From NCBI RefSeq assembly GCF_021277265.1, contig NZ_JAJSOH010000018.1, forward strand, positions 1 through 64,000: a stretch of DNA of 64,000 bases. Direction: 5' to 3'. The notes beneath the pieces are model-generated. The model was not told where the DNA came from, ran no database searches, and saw nothing but the letters and a program-made list of their open reading frames with translations. How positions within the stretch are numbered: position 1 is the stretch's first letter; each line of letters starts with the position of its first letter. The translations under genes were made by a program, and so were the position numbers. Below, piece by piece: positions 26,512-35,874 of this stretch. This DNA is from Kineosporia rhizophila. GTDB lineage: Bacteria; Actinomycetota; Actinomycetes; Actinomycetales; Kineosporiaceae.

Positions 26512-27819
26512 ATGGCCGCCGCCCTGTCCCCCTCCCGGGCCTCCGACTTCATGCAGTGCCCTCTGCTCTACCGCTTCCGCGTGGTCGACCGCCTGCCCGA
26601 GCGTCCCAGTCCTGCTGCCCTGCGCGGCACGGTGGTGCACACCGTGCTGGAGAGCCTGTTCGACCTGCCCGCCGAGCAGCGCACGCTCCAGGCCGCGCGG
26701 GATCTGCTGCAGCCTTCCTGGGAGAAGGTGCTGGCCGAGCGGCCCGAGGCGGCGCAGTTGTTCGGGGGGCCGGGCCCGGGTGGTGACGAGCAAGTTGGCG
26801 CGGACGGCGAAGAGCGGGCCCGCACGGGCAGCGAAGAGCAGGCCCGCACGGGCGGCCAAGAGCAGGCCGGGACGGGTTCGCAAGACCATAGTGCTGGTTC
26901 CGGGGGTGGCGAGGGCTCAGTGGGGCCGGCGAGTGGGGGACGGCCAGCTGAGCAGACCTCTGAGCAGACCTTGGAGCAGACCTCGGAGCAGTCCTCGGAG
27001 CAGCCCGCTCTGAGCGGCGACGGGTCCGGGCGGCCGGCAGTGGAAGCAGCCGGGCAAGCACCCGAGGAAGCACCCGAGGAAGCACCTGGGGAAGCACGCG
27101 GGGAAGCACGCGGGGAAGCAGCCGGGGGCGGTGAGAACCAGGAGAGGCCGGGGGCCCAGGCCGACCTGGAGGCCTGGCTGGCCTCGGCGTCGGAGCTGAT
27201 CGGCCGCTGGTTCGCCCTGGAGGACCCGACCCGTCTGGAGCCGGCCGACCGCGAGCTCTACGTCGAGACCACCCTCGACAACGACCTGGTGCTGCGCGGT
27301 TACGTGGACCGGCTCGACGTGGCGGCCGACGGCCGGCTGCGGGTGGTCGACTACAAGACCGGCCGCTCCCCCGGCGAGGCGTTCGAGGCCAAGGCCCTGT
27401 TCCAGATGAAGTTCTACGCCCTGGTGCTCTGGCGCACCCGCGGCCGTCTGCCCACCGTGCTGCAGCTGGTCTACCTGGGCAACGGCGAGATCCTGCGCTA
27501 CGAACCCGACGAGCAGGACCTGCTCGCCGTGGAACGCAAGGTGAAGGCCCTGTGGGAGGCGATCGCCCTGGCCGCCGAGACCGGCGACTGGCGCCCCTCC
27601 CCCAGCCGTCTGTGCACCTGGTGCGACCACCACGCCCTCTGCCCCGCCAAGGGCGGCACCCCGCCGCCCATCCCGCCCGAGGCCCGGGCCCGGGTGCTGG
27701 GCATCACGCCGGAGGAGCCGGAGCAGCCGGTCGGGTCGGGGGTGCCGGAACAGCCGGTCGGGTCGGAGGAGCCGAAGCAGCCAGTCGGGTCGGAGGAGCC
27801 GAAGCAGCCAGTCGAGTAG
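26512..27819 (+). CDS. RecB-family PD-(D/E)XK nuclease with low-complexity insert
   Basis: A 435-residue nuclease related to the RecB/AddB/Cas4 exonuclease domain. Catalytic residues lie in GYVDRLDV and VVDYKTGRSPG. Four cysteines placed like an AddB iron-sulfur staple are visible: one in SDFMQCPLLYRF near the N-terminus and three in LCTWCDHHALCP near the C-terminus. Residues of about 86-213 are a Glu/Gln/Gly/Ala-rich repeat insert that splits the fold, and the C-terminus carries 9-11-residue repeats of the EEPKQPVGS type. The ATG at 26512 follows TAGGGT (26500-26505) by six bases with no ribosome site. Confidence 0.85.
   Translation: MAAALSPSRASDFMQCPLLYRFRVVDRLPERPSPAALRGTVVHTVLESLFDLPAEQRTLQAARDLLQPSWEKVLAERPEAAQLFGGPGPGGDEQVGADGEERARTGSEEQARTGGQEQAGTGSQDHSAGSGGGEGSVGPASGGRPAEQTSEQTLEQTSEQSSEQPALSGDGSGRPAVEAAGQAPEEAPEEAPGEARGEARGEAAGGGENQERPGAQADLEAWLASASELIGRWFALEDPTRLEPADRELYVETTLDNDLVLRGYVDRLDVAADGRLRVVDYKTGRSPGEAFEAKALFQMKFYALVLWRTRGRLPTVLQLVYLGNGEILRYEPDEQDLLAVERKVKALWEAIALAAETGDWRPSPSRLCTWCDHHALCPAKGGTPPPIPPEARARVLGITPEEPEQPVGSGVPEQPVGSEEPKQPVGSEEPKQPVE
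26775..27130 (+). repeat. In-frame low-complexity repeats inside the RecB-like gene
   Basis: Short degenerate tandem repeats encode runs such as EQARTGGQEQAGTG, EQTSEQTLEQTSEQSSEQ and EEAPEEAPGEARGEARGEA. They lie between the N-terminal cysteine segment and the catalytic core, all in frame. Confidence 0.85.
27720..27815 (+). repeat. C-terminal repeats of the RecB-like gene
   Basis: Four degenerate units encoding EQPVGS or KQPVGS blocks at the end of the coding region. The last two units are nearly identical at the DNA level. Confidence 0.8.
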
Positions 27820-28494
27820 GGCGCGAGCGAGCAGGGGGCGAGCGAGGGCGCGGCGTACCAGTCTCCCGATTCCGCCAGCCGCCAGCCGCCAGCCGCCAGC
27901 CGCATTGTCCGGACGGCTGCTCGCTCCGGACACAGACGTTCCGAAGCCGCTTCCGCCTTCCCTCCCCGTGCCCCCTCCCCGTGCCCCTCCCGTGCCCTCC
28001 CCGGGCCATCTCGTCCTCTGGTTCCCAGGCCCGCCCCCGGCCGTCCCGCATCTCCATCCCCGGCCCATCCGTGCCCAAGGGCCGCTGACGTCGGGTCCCC
28101 GGCCACGGGCGTCCGTCAATTCAGGGTTTGGACGGCACCCCACGAGATCCCCTGATCCCGGCCGCACGCTGCTGAGCTGCCCCTACCGGCGTCCCGGAGC
28201 CGAGCCGGCCGACCGGTAATTCCCGGCCCGGCCCACCGCCCGGATGACAAAATGTCCGCCGACCGGTGGACGACCCCTGGCCCGGTACGGAGCAAGATCG
28301 GGGTTGTACTCAGGGTGGAACCCGAGGTGAGGGGGCTCATGCCTCGGGCGTAATTGGATCACTGCCGGGACGCGCTCGCCGCGGCCCGGCCGAGGTCGGC
28401 GTCGCAAGGCGCCTTCGGCCGGCTCGGACCGGTGATCTCTGGGGGGATACGGAGTCCCCATGCTGTGCAGTCCGACGACTCAGGGGAGAACACG
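27820..28494. other. Gene-free stretch before the ABC transporter genes
   Basis: About 675 bases with no gene I can support. It begins with 4.6 copies of the heptamer CCGCCAG (27872-27903). A pyrimidine-rich tract with repeats of the CCCCTCCCCGTG type follows at about 27957-28010. The last part carries GGGGAG just before the GTG of the ABC ATPase gene and presumably its promoter. Confidence 0.55.
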
Positions 28495-29241
28495 GTGGGA
28501 ACCGAAGCGATCGCGAGAGCGGTTGATCTGCAGAAGATTTACGGTACGGGCGAGGCACAGGTCAAGGCTCTGCGGGGGGTCAGCGTCGACTTCGGCCGGG
28601 GTGAGATGACGGCCATCATGGGCCCCTCCGGGTCCGGCAAGTCCACCCTCATGCACTGCATGGCCGCCCTCGACCGGCCCACCGACGGCGAGGTCGAGAT
28701 CGACGGGGTGCGGGTGCGGGGGCTGAAGGACAAGGCGCTGACGCAGTTGCGGCGGGACCGGCTGGGTTTCATCTTCCAGTCGTTCAACCTGGTGCCCACG
28801 CTGACCGCCAAGGAGAACATCACGCTGCCGCTGGACATCGCCGGGCGCAAGGTCGACCAGGAGTGGTTCGACCGGGTGGTCGACACCGTCGGCCTGCGCG
28901 ACCGGCTGAGCCACCGCCCCACCGAGCTCTCCGGCGGCCAGCAGCAGCGCGTCGCCTGCGCCCGGGCCCTGGTCAGCCGCCCGGCGATCGTCTTCGCCGA
29001 CGAGCCGACCGGCAACCTGGACTCGCGGGCCAGCGCCGAGATCCTCTCGTTCCTGCAGAACTCGGTGCGCGAGTTCGGCCAGTCGATCGTGATCGTCACG
29101 CACGACCCGGTCGCGGCCGGGTACGCCGACCGCGTGCTGTTCCTGGCCGACGGCGAGATCGTCGACGAGATGGCGGCGCCGACGGCCGACAAGGTCCTCG
29201 AGCGGATGCGGGGCTTCGACGCCGTTGGACGGCGTAGCTGA
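28495..29241 (+). CDS. ABC transporter ATP-binding protein (MacB/LolD type)
   Basis: A 248-residue ATPase. Walker A is GPSGSGKST, the Q-loop FQSFNLVPTLT, the signature LSGGQQQR, Walker B IVFADEPT and the H-loop VTHD. The GTG at 28495 has GGGGAG about eight bases upstream; the longer in-frame version lacks family sequence before it. It is one base from the permease gene, so the two form an operon. Such pairs energise lipoprotein or drug release or peptide export; the substrate here is unknown. Confidence 0.93.
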   Translation: MGTEAIARAVDLQKIYGTGEAQVKALRGVSVDFGRGEMTAIMGPSGSGKSTLMHCMAALDRPTDGEVEIDGVRVRGLKDKALTQLRRDRLGFIFQSFNLVPTLTAKENITLPLDIAGRKVDQEWFDRVVDTVGLRDRLSHRPTELSGGQQQRVACARALVSRPAIVFADEPTGNLDSRASAEILSFLQNSVREFGQSIVIVTHDPVAAGYADRVLFLADGEIVDEMAAPTADKVLERMRGFDAVGRRS

Positions 29242-29242
29242 C

Positions 29243-31774
29243 ATGCTCAAGGTCACCGTCAAGGGAATCTTCACCCACCGGCTGCGTTTCGCGCTCACCG
29301 CGCTGGCCGTCTGCCTGGGGGTGGCGCTGGTCGCGGGCACGCTGGTGCTCAGCGGCAGCATCAACCGCACGTTCGACGGCATCGTCGAGCAGACCTCGGC
29401 CGGCACCGACGTGCAGGTGCGCGGGGCCGAGCTGGAGACCACCACCTTCGACGGCACCCGGCAGCGCGAGCCGCTGCCGCTGTCGTTGCGCGAACAGCTG
29501 CAGGCGGTGGACGGGGTCGAGCGGGTGGCGGCCGACATGGGCGGCACCGCGATCCTGGTCGGCGAGGACGGCACCGCGGCCCGCAACGGCGGCGCGCCCA
29601 ACCTGGGCTTCGCCTACTACCCCGACGACCCGGTGGTCGAGCTGACCGACGGTCGCGGTCCGGAGAAGAAGGGCGAGGTGCTCGTCGAGAACACCACGCT
29701 CGAGCTGGCCGGACTGAAGGTCGGGGACACCACGCGGGCGCTGATCCAGAACGACCCGCAGGACGTCACCATCACCGGCTCGTTCGACTTCGGTTCCGGT
29801 CTGGCCGGCGCCACCCTGGTGCTGCTGGACGAGCAGACCGCGATCGACACCTGGGCGCCCGACGGGAAGGTGCCCTCGTTCACCCTGGGCGCCGACGACG
29901 GGGTCAGCCAGGAGCAGCTGCGCGACGCCGTGTCCTCGGTGATCCCGGCCGGCGCCGAGGCGATCACCGGCTCCGAGTTCTACGACGAGCAGAAGGACGC
30001 GGTCGCCTCGGGGATCGGTTTCATCACCACGTTCCTGCTGGTCTTCGCCTCGATCGCGGTGTTCGTGGGCGCGTTCATCATCGCCAACACGTTCTCCATG
30101 CTGGTCGCCCAGCGCACCCGGGAACTGGCCCTGCTGCGGGCGGTCGGGGCCTCCCGCGGTCAGGTGCTGCGGGTGGTGCTCGGTGAGGCGGCGATCCTCG
30201 GCCTGGTCGGCTCGCTGATCGGCCTCGGTCTGGGCGTGCTGCTCGCGGCCGGGCTGCAGGCTCTGGTCGAGACCTTCGGCCTGGAGATCACCGGTGGTCT
30301 GCCGGTCAGCGTCAACACGGTCGTGATCAGCCTGCTGGTGGGTCTGGTGGTGACCATGCTGTCGGCGGTGATGCCGGCTCTGCGCGCCGCCAAGGTGCCG
30401 CCGATGGCCGCGTTGCGCGACGACGCGCAGGTGCCTCCGGGCGGGGTGCTGCGGCGCGGCATCATCGGCCTGGTGCTGGTGCTGCTCGGTTTCGCCGCGG
30501 TGCTGCCGAGTTCGCTGGGTGACGAGCCGAACTGGCCGCTGATCGGCCTGGGCGCCGCTCTGCTGCTGCTCGGCCTGCTGGTGGCCGCGCCGTGGCTGAC
30601 CCGTCCGGTGGTCCGGCTGGTGGCGGCGCCGTACACCCGGATCTACGGCACCGTCGGCCGGCTGGCCCGGGAGAACGCGCTGCGCAACCCGCGCCGCACG
30701 GCGACCACGGCCAGTGCGCTGATGATCGGCCTGGCCCTGATGTCGAGCGTCGGGGTGTTCGCCTCCTCGGCCAACGCCAGCGTGGCGGAGGCGGTGGAGA
30801 CCGACCTGTCGGCCGACTACGTGCTGAGCACCGGCGGGGCGAGCGTCATCCCCACCACGGTGGCCGACGAGGTCGAGAAGCTCTCCGGGGTCACCTCGGT
30901 GGCCACCGTGCGGGACGTGCCGATGCAGATCGACGGCGACGGGGTCTACGCGGTCGCCGCCGAGGCCCGCGCGATCAGCGAGAACATCAAGGTCCAGGTG
31001 AACGCGGGCTCGCTGGACGCGCTCGACTCCGGTCAGGTGGTGATCAGCCAGAGCATCGCCGACGACCGGGGCTGGAAGGTCGGCGACCAGCTGCCCCCGG
31101 CCGACATCGGCACCCAGGTCGGTCAGGAACTGACCGTCGGCGGGATCATCGAGGACTCGCTGCCGCTGGACAACGCCCAGGTGCTCTTCCCGATGGAGCT
31201 GTACTCCGAGGCGGTCCCCCCTGCTCAGCAGGGTGACTTCCTGCTCTACGTGAAGTCCGACGGGGCCGACTCCGCCGGGCTGCGCGAGGAGCTGACCAAG
31301 ACCGTCGAGCCGTTCCTGGTGGTCTCGGTGCAGGACGGCGAGGAGTTCGCCGACGCCCAGGCGGCGCAGATCAACCAGCTGCTCTACCTGATCTACGCCC
31401 TGCTCGCGCTGAGCGTGCTGATCGCGGTGCTGGGCATCGTGAACACCCTGGCCCTGTCGGTGTTCGAGCGCACCCGGGAGATCGGGCTGCTGCGGGCGGT
31501 CGGGATGAGCCGGCGTCAGCTGCGGCGGATGATCAGCGCCGAGTCGGTCAGCACCGCGGTGTTCGGTGCGGTGCTGGGCATGGCGCTGGGCCTGGTGCTC
31601 GGGCTGGTGCTGCAGCGGGCCCTGGTTTCCCAGGGGCTGGAGACGCTGTCCATCCCGTGGGCGACGCTGGTGGTCGTCCTGGTCGCCTCGGCGATCGCCG
31701 GGATGTTCGCGGCGATCATGCCGGCCTGGCGCGCGGTGCGCCTGGACGTGCTGCGGGCCATCACCGCCGAGTAA
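29243..31774 (+). CDS. FtsX-like ABC transporter permease
   Basis: An 843-residue permease made of two similar halves. Each half has one N-terminal helix, a large extracellular domain, and three helices with the FtsX signature (VAQRTRELALLRAVGASRGQ near 290, FERTREIGLLRAVGMSRRQ near 740). The ATPase next to it should drive mechanical changes of the periplasmic domains rather than classical transport through the membrane. The ATG at 29243 is one base after the ATPase stop codon. Confidence 0.92.
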   Translation: MLKVTVKGIFTHRLRFALTALAVCLGVALVAGTLVLSGSINRTFDGIVEQTSAGTDVQVRGAELETTTFDGTRQREPLPLSLREQLQAVDGVERVAADMGGTAILVGEDGTAARNGGAPNLGFAYYPDDPVVELTDGRGPEKKGEVLVENTTLELAGLKVGDTTRALIQNDPQDVTITGSFDFGSGLAGATLVLLDEQTAIDTWAPDGKVPSFTLGADDGVSQEQLRDAVSSVIPAGAEAITGSEFYDEQKDAVASGIGFITTFLLVFASIAVFVGAFIIANTFSMLVAQRTRELALLRAVGASRGQVLRVVLGEAAILGLVGSLIGLGLGVLLAAGLQALVETFGLEITGGLPVSVNTVVISLLVGLVVTMLSAVMPALRAAKVPPMAALRDDAQVPPGGVLRRGIIGLVLVLLGFAAVLPSSLGDEPNWPLIGLGAALLLLGLLVAAPWLTRPVVRLVAAPYTRIYGTVGRLARENALRNPRRTATTASALMIGLALMSSVGVFASSANASVAEAVETDLSADYVLSTGGASVIPTTVADEVEKLSGVTSVATVRDVPMQIDGDGVYAVAAEARAISENIKVQVNAGSLDALDSGQVVISQSIADDRGWKVGDQLPPADIGTQVGQELTVGGIIEDSLPLDNAQVLFPMELYSEAVPPAQQGDFLLYVKSDGADSAGLREELTKTVEPFLVVSVQDGEEFADAQAAQINQLLYLIYALLALSVLIAVLGIVNTLALSVFERTREIGLLRAVGMSRRQLRRMISAESVSTAVFGAVLGMALGLVLGLVLQRALVSQGLETLSIPWATLVVVLVASAIAGMFAAIMPAWRAVRLDVLRAITAE

Positions 31775-31785
31775 CCCGACCACCG

Positions 31786-31827
31786 ATGGACGTCCGCCCG
31801 CCCCGATCGGGGCGGGCGGACGTCCAT
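31786..31827. terminator. 42-base perfect palindrome between convergent genes
   Basis: An uninterrupted inverted repeat centred between 31806 and 31807, followed by T-rich sequence on the plus side. It can fold on either strand and lies between the permease and HAD stop codons. Confidence 0.8.
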
Positions 31828-31841
31828 TGTTCGAAGTTCTT

Positions 31842-32558
31842 TCAGAAGAGCAACTGGCCCAGATCCTTGGCACTCCAGCCGGCCAGGGTCTCGACCACCG
31901 TGCGGCCGGGGCCCTCGGGCACCGGCACCAGATGCTGCACGGCCAGCACGGGAACCCCGGCGGCCTCGGCCGAGGCGATCCCGGTCAGGCTGTCCTCGAT
32001 GGCCACGCACTGGGCCGGGGCCAGCCCGAGCAGCTCGGCGCCCTTCAGGTAGGGCTCCGGGTGCGGCTTGCCCCGGGTGACCTCGTCGCCGGTGACCAGG
32101 AACCGGAAGAACGAGCCGGGCAGGGTGCCGACGATCGCCTCGGCCATCTCCCGGTACGACATGGTGACCAGGGCGCAGGGCACGCCCAGTTCGTTGAGCT
32201 CGGTGAGCAGCTCGCGGGCGCCGGGCCGCCAGGGCACCTCCACGGCGATCCGCCGCACCACCCCGGTGGTGAGCCGGTCGATGATCTCCTCGGCGGGCAG
32301 GGTGACACCGCCGTGCTCCTGGATGTAGTGCGCCGAGTCGATCAGCGCGTTGCCGATCAGGTTGTGCGCGTGCTCGTCGGACCAGGTGCCGCCGAACTCG
32401 GAGACCAGCAGGTGCTCCTCGGCCATCCAGTACGGCTCGGTGTCGACCAGGGTCCCGTCCATGTCCCACAGCACCGCCGCGGGCAGGCCGGAAGCCCTGA
32501 GGTCGGCGGGGTGGGCGGGAGCGGAGGGGTTCGGCTGGGGGGAACGGCTGTCGTTCAC
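31842..32558 (-). CDS. HAD-family hydrolase, subfamily IA
   Basis: A 238-residue phosphatase-like protein with the nucleophile motif WDMDGTLVDTEP at about residues 34-45, motif II ALVTMS, and a C-terminal motif IEDSLTGIASAEAAGVP. A helical cap lies between motifs I and II, typical of phosphoglycolate phosphatase or beta-phosphoglucomutase relatives. The substrate cannot be read from sequence. The GTG at 32558 is the best start seen; TAGACT about 65 bases upstream could be its promoter. It converges with the permease gene. Confidence 0.88.
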   Translation of the reverse strand: MNDSRSPQPNPSAPAHPADLRASGLPAAVLWDMDGTLVDTEPYWMAEEHLLVSEFGGTWSDEHAHNLIGNALIDSAHYIQEHGGVTLPAEEIIDRLTTGVVRRIAVEVPWRPGARELLTELNELGVPCALVTMSYREMAEAIVGTLPGSFFRFLVTGDEVTRGKPHPEPYLKGAELLGLAPAQCVAIEDSLTGIASAEAAGVPVLAVQHLVPVPEGPGRTVVETLAGWSAKDLGQLLF

Positions 32559-32754
32559 GATGCTGTGGTTCTCGCCTCTGGGGGTGGACGGTGCGCGGAC
32601 GCGGCCGAGCCGGATTCTTCGGCGAGTCTAGAGCGTTGGGGACAGCCATCCGCAGGAGAGCCCGGGCGCCCTTAGGCTGGGGGCCGCGACGGGCCCACCG
32701 GGCCCACCGGCTGCCGGATGACGAAGACGACGAAGATGTGAGCGAGGAGAAGGC

Positions 32755-33627
32755 GTGACGGATCTGTCGGGCGTGCCGCCGCTGCGGGACCCCGTGATGG
32801 TGGCTGCCTTCGAGGGCTGGAACGACGCGGGCGAGGCCGCCAGCGGGGCGATGGCGCACCTGGAGAAGGTCTGGGGGGCGCAGAGCGTCGGCGAGCTGGA
32901 TCCCGAGGAGTACCACGACTTCCAGGTGAACCGGCCCAGCGTGGGCGTGGACGAGGACGGCCGGCGCTCGATCACCTGGCCCACCACCCGCCTGTACTGG
33001 GCGCGGCCGCCGGGGGCGAGCCGGGACGTGGTGATCGTGCGCGGGATCGAGCCGTCGATGCGCTGGCGCCGCTTCGTCGGGGAGGTGCTGCAGTACGCCG
33101 ACGACCTCAAGGTCGGCACCCTGATCACGCTGGGCGCGCTGCTGGCCGACGTGCCGCACACCCGGCCGATCCCGGTGACCACCACCAGCGACGACGAGCG
33201 GCTGCTGGACAAGCTGGCGGTGGAGCCCTCCCGGTACGAGGGCCCGACCGGGATCGTGGGGGTGCTGCAGGACACGGCGACCAAGGCCGGGCTGCCCAGC
33301 CTCTCGCTGTGGGCGGCGGTGCCGCACTACGTGGGGCAGTCGCCCTCGCCCAAGGCCACGCTGGCCCTGCTGCGGCGGATCGAGGACGTGCTCGACGTCA
33401 CCGTCCCGCTGGGCGACCTGCCCGAGGACGCGCGGGCCTGGGAGCGCGGGGTGGACGAACTGGCCGAGGAGGACACCGAGATCGGCGAGTACGTGCGCCA
33501 GCTGGAGCAGGCGAAGGACACGGCCGACCTGCCGGAGGCCAGCGGCGAGGCGATCGCCAAGGAGTTCGAGCGGTACCTGCGCCGGCGGGACCCGGGTGAC
33601 GAGGGTCCCAAGCCCGGCATGATGTGA
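32755..33627 (+). CDS. PAC2 family protein
   Basis: A 290-residue member of the PAC2 family (proteasome assembly chaperone 2-like ATP-grasp-associated proteins). Features include VMVAAFEGWNDAGEAA at the start and a central GALLADVPHTRPIPVT segment, then an acidic helical C-terminus. Archaeal and eukaryotic relatives bind proteasome alpha rings, but in actinobacteria the role is not established. The GTG at 32755 has a GAGGAGAAGG ribosome site. TAGGCT (32673-32678) is a plausible promoter -10 element. Confidence 0.85.
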   Translation: MTDLSGVPPLRDPVMVAAFEGWNDAGEAASGAMAHLEKVWGAQSVGELDPEEYHDFQVNRPSVGVDEDGRRSITWPTTRLYWARPPGASRDVVIVRGIEPSMRWRRFVGEVLQYADDLKVGTLITLGALLADVPHTRPIPVTTTSDDERLLDKLAVEPSRYEGPTGIVGVLQDTATKAGLPSLSLWAAVPHYVGQSPSPKATLALLRRIEDVLDVTVPLGDLPEDARAWERGVDELAEEDTEIGEYVRQLEQAKDTADLPEASGEAIAKEFERYLRRRDPGDEGPKPGMM

Positions 33628-33630
33628 GAA

Positions 33631-33662
33631 CAGGAAAGGCCCGCTGCGGCGGGCCTTTCCTG
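33631..33662. terminator. Hairpin between the PAC2 gene and mshC
   Basis: A perfect 14-base stem (33631-33644 with 33649-33662) with a four-base loop and T- or A-rich flanks, between convergent genes. Confidence 0.8.
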
Positions 33663-33673
33663 CGTTCAGCTGC

Positions 33674-34930
33674 TCAGAAGCGCACGCCGAGGAGGGCGTC
33701 GACGGTACGCCCCACCAGACCGGGGGCAGCATCCACCGAGGTGTCCCCGCCGAGCGTCGCATCCACCCAGGCGTCGACCGCGGCCAGGGCCTCGGGCGCG
33801 TTCAGGTCGGTGCCGATGGCCTGACGTACGGCGGCCAGCACCGGCTCCGGGTCGGCGCCCTCCTGCCGGGACATCGCGTCCTTCCAGCGCTCGAGCCGGA
33901 TCTGCGCGGCGCTGAGGTTCTCGTCGGTCCAGTCCCAGCTGGTGCGGTAGTGGTGGGCCAGCAGGGCCAGGCGGATCACCTGCGGATCCACGCCGGCCTC
34001 GCGCAGCTTGGACACGAACACCAGGTTGCCCCGGGACTTGCTCATCTTCTCGCCGTCCAGGCGGACCATGCCGGCGTGGGCGTAGTGCCGGGCGAACGGC
34101 GCCTGACCGGTGATCACCTGGCCGTGCGAGGCGCTCATCTCGTGGTGCGGGAAGAGCAGGTCGTCTCCCCCGGCCTGCACGTCGAAGCCCATCCCGAGGT
34201 GCTCCAGGGCGATCGAGGCGCACTCGATGTGCCAGCCCGGCCGCCCGGCACCCAGGGTCTCGCCCTCCCACGAGGGCTCGCCCTCACGGGCCACCCGCCA
34301 GAGCAGAGCGTCCAACGGATGACGTTTGCCCGCCCGGTCGGGGTCTCCGCCACGCTCGGCGAAGGTGACCCGGGCCTCGTCCTCGGACAGCCGGGCCACC
34401 CGGCCGAAGTCCGGGTCGGTGGTGACGTCGAAGTACACGTCCTGCGCGCCCGGGTGCAGCGCGTCGGGCGTGGGCACCAGGTATGCCTTGCCCGCCTTGA
34501 CCAGGTTCTGCACGGCGTCGACGACCAGCGGGATCGCCTCCACCGCGGTCATGAACACCCGGGGGGCGAGGACGCCCAGGGCGATCATGTCGTCCTTGAA
34601 GCGCTCGGTCTCCCGGTCGGCCAGGGCCCGCCAGTCGTCGCCGGTGGCGTTCGCGCGCTCCAGCAGCGGGTCGTCCACGTCGGTGACGTTCTGCACGTAG
34701 AAGACCTCGTGCCCGGCGTCCCGCCAGGCGCGGTTGAGCAGGTCGAAGGCCACGTAGGTGGACGCGTGCCCGATGTGGGTGGCGTCGTAGGGGGTGATCC
34801 CGCAGACGTAGATGCGGGCCTCACCATCGGGCTGCGTGGTGACCAGCTGCCGCTCGGCGGAGTCGAAGATGCGGACCGGGGCACCGGTGCCGGGCAGACG
34901 GGGGACGGCGGGAGAAGGCCAGGGGATCAC
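33674..34930 (-). CDS. mshC: Mycothiol ligase MshC
   Basis: A 418-residue cysteinyl-tRNA synthetase relative that joins cysteine to GlcN-inositol, the ATP-dependent step of mycothiol synthesis. The zinc-binding Cys starts [14 protein letters not shown], and the KMSKSRGN loop activates cysteine. The short length and the ITPYDATH sequence (CysRS has GPTVY) separate it from CysRS, as does the lack of the tRNA-binding C-terminus. The GTG at 34930 follows TAGGCT (34942-34937) by six bases and has no ribosome site, so it is probably leaderless. Confidence 0.93.
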   Translation of the reverse strand: MIPWPSPAVPRLPGTGAPVRIFDSAERQLVTTQPDGEARIYVCGITPYDATHIGHASTYVAFDLLNRAWRDAGHEVFYVQNVTDVDDPLLERANATGDDWRALADRETERFKDDMIALGVLAPRVFMTAVEAIPLVVDAVQNLVKAGKAYLVPTPDALHPGAQDVYFDVTTDPDFGRVARLSEDEARVTFAERGGDPDRAGKRHPLDALLWRVAREGEPSWEGETLGAGRPGWHIECASIALEHLGMGFDVQAGGDDLLFPHHEMSASHGQVITGQAPFARHYAHAGMVRLDGEKMSKSRGNLVFVSKLREAGVDPQVIRLALLAHHYRTSWDWTDENLSAAQIRLERWKDAMSRQEGADPEPVLAAVRQAIGTDLNAPEALAAVDAWVDATLGGDTSVDAAPGLVGRTVDALLGVRF

Positions 34931-34936
34931 GTCCGG

Positions 34937-34942
34937 AGCCTA
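34937..34942 (-). promoter_or_regulatory. -10 element for leaderless mshC
   Basis: TAGGCT on the minus strand, six bases before the mshC GTG. Confidence 0.5.
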
Positions 34943-35005
34943 ACCGACACCCCGCGGGCCTGTCTGTGCAGGTCCCGGGCGGGTTTTGGAATAAAACGCA
35001 GTTCG

Positions 35006-35866
35006 TCAGAAGGGTGGCCAGGGGATCGCGGCCCAGTCTCCCGGCGGCTTCGGGAACCGGCCCCGACGCAGCAGCTGAGCGGCCCGCCGGGCGGTCCGGT
35101 CGATCTCGTCGCCCTCCAGCAGACCGGCCAGGACCGTGCGCAGCTCCCCGTCGCCGGTGAGGTCGGTCACCAGGGCGTCGAGAAGCTCACAGGCCTCTTC
35201 GCCGAGCCTTTCACCCGCCCAGCCCCACAGCACGGTGCGCAGCTTGTCGTCCAGGTTGAAGGTGAGGCCGTGGTCGACGCCGTAGAGCCGGCCGTCGGTG
35301 CCGCGCAGGATGTGCCCGCCCTTGCGGTCGGTGTTGTTGGCCACCGCGTCGAACAGGGCGATCCGCCGCAGCCCGGGATCGTCGGCGTGGGCCAGGACCA
35401 CCGGGTCGCCGGCCGCGTCCTCGGCCACCAGCACGCGCTTCCAGTCCTGAGGCAGCGCCTCGGGGGCCACCACGTCGACCACCCCCGCACCCGGCTCCCC
35501 CATCACCGGCTCGACCGCCAGCGGCAGGCCGCCCAGGCCGGTGGCCGGCTCGTGGTCGGCGGGCGCGTTGATCCACAGCTGCACGCTGCCCGGGCCGAAC
35601 GGGCCCTCGCGCAGCACGGTGGGCGGGACCACGTCCAGGCCGGTGTGCGCGGACAGCACGTAGCTGGCCGTCTCGCGCAGGCCCAGGGTGCGGGAAGGGA
35701 AGTCCCACAGCGGCTTCTCGCCCGAGATCGGCTTGTACACGCAGCCGGTGGCCACCCCGTCCAGGCTCACCGCCGCGTAGAGCGTGGCGTTGCTGGCCCC
35801 GGCGATCCGGCCCTGGATCTCCAGTTCGCCCTCGGCCAGCAGCTTGAGCAGTTCCGGCTCTTCCAT
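35006..35866 (-). CDS. SCO1664 family protein (kinase-like fold)
   Basis: A 286-residue protein of the actinobacterial SCO1664 family, distantly related to phosphatidylinositol 3/4-kinases. Kinase-like segments are visible: CVYKPISGEKPLWDFP with a candidate ATP-binding Lys, then FDAVANNTDRKGGHIL and VDHGLTFN, resembling catalytic and metal-binding loops. The real substrate is unknown. The ATG at 35866 is eight bases after the DUF3090 stop and has no ribosome site, so it is probably translated by coupling. The trio with DUF3090 and the histidine phosphatase is conserved near mshC. Confidence 0.8.
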   Translation of the reverse strand: MEEPELLKLLAEGELEIQGRIAGASNATLYAAVSLDGVATGCVYKPISGEKPLWDFPSRTLGLRETASYVLSAHTGLDVVPPTVLREGPFGPGSVQLWINAPADHEPATGLGGLPLAVEPVMGEPGAGVVDVVAPEALPQDWKRVLVAEDAAGDPVVLAHADDPGLRRIALFDAVANNTDRKGGHILRGTDGRLYGVDHGLTFNLDDKLRTVLWGWAGERLGEEACELLDALVTDLTGDGELRTVLAGLLEGDEIDRTARRAAQLLRRGRFPKPPGDWAAIPWPPF

Positions 35867-35874
35867 CCGCGCGA

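Noticed and set aside
27872-27903. CCGCCAG heptamer array considered as a CRISPR-like or origin repeat
   Set aside because: The units are directly adjacent with no spacers and number fewer than five; this is a simple tandem repeat.
27905-28494. Possible small genes before the ABC transporter
   Set aside because: The open frames are Pro/Arg-rich, overlap on both strands and have no start signals.
33674-34930. Cysteinyl-tRNA synthetase
   Set aside because: The GITPYDATH motif, the short length and the missing tRNA-binding C-terminus indicate MshC.
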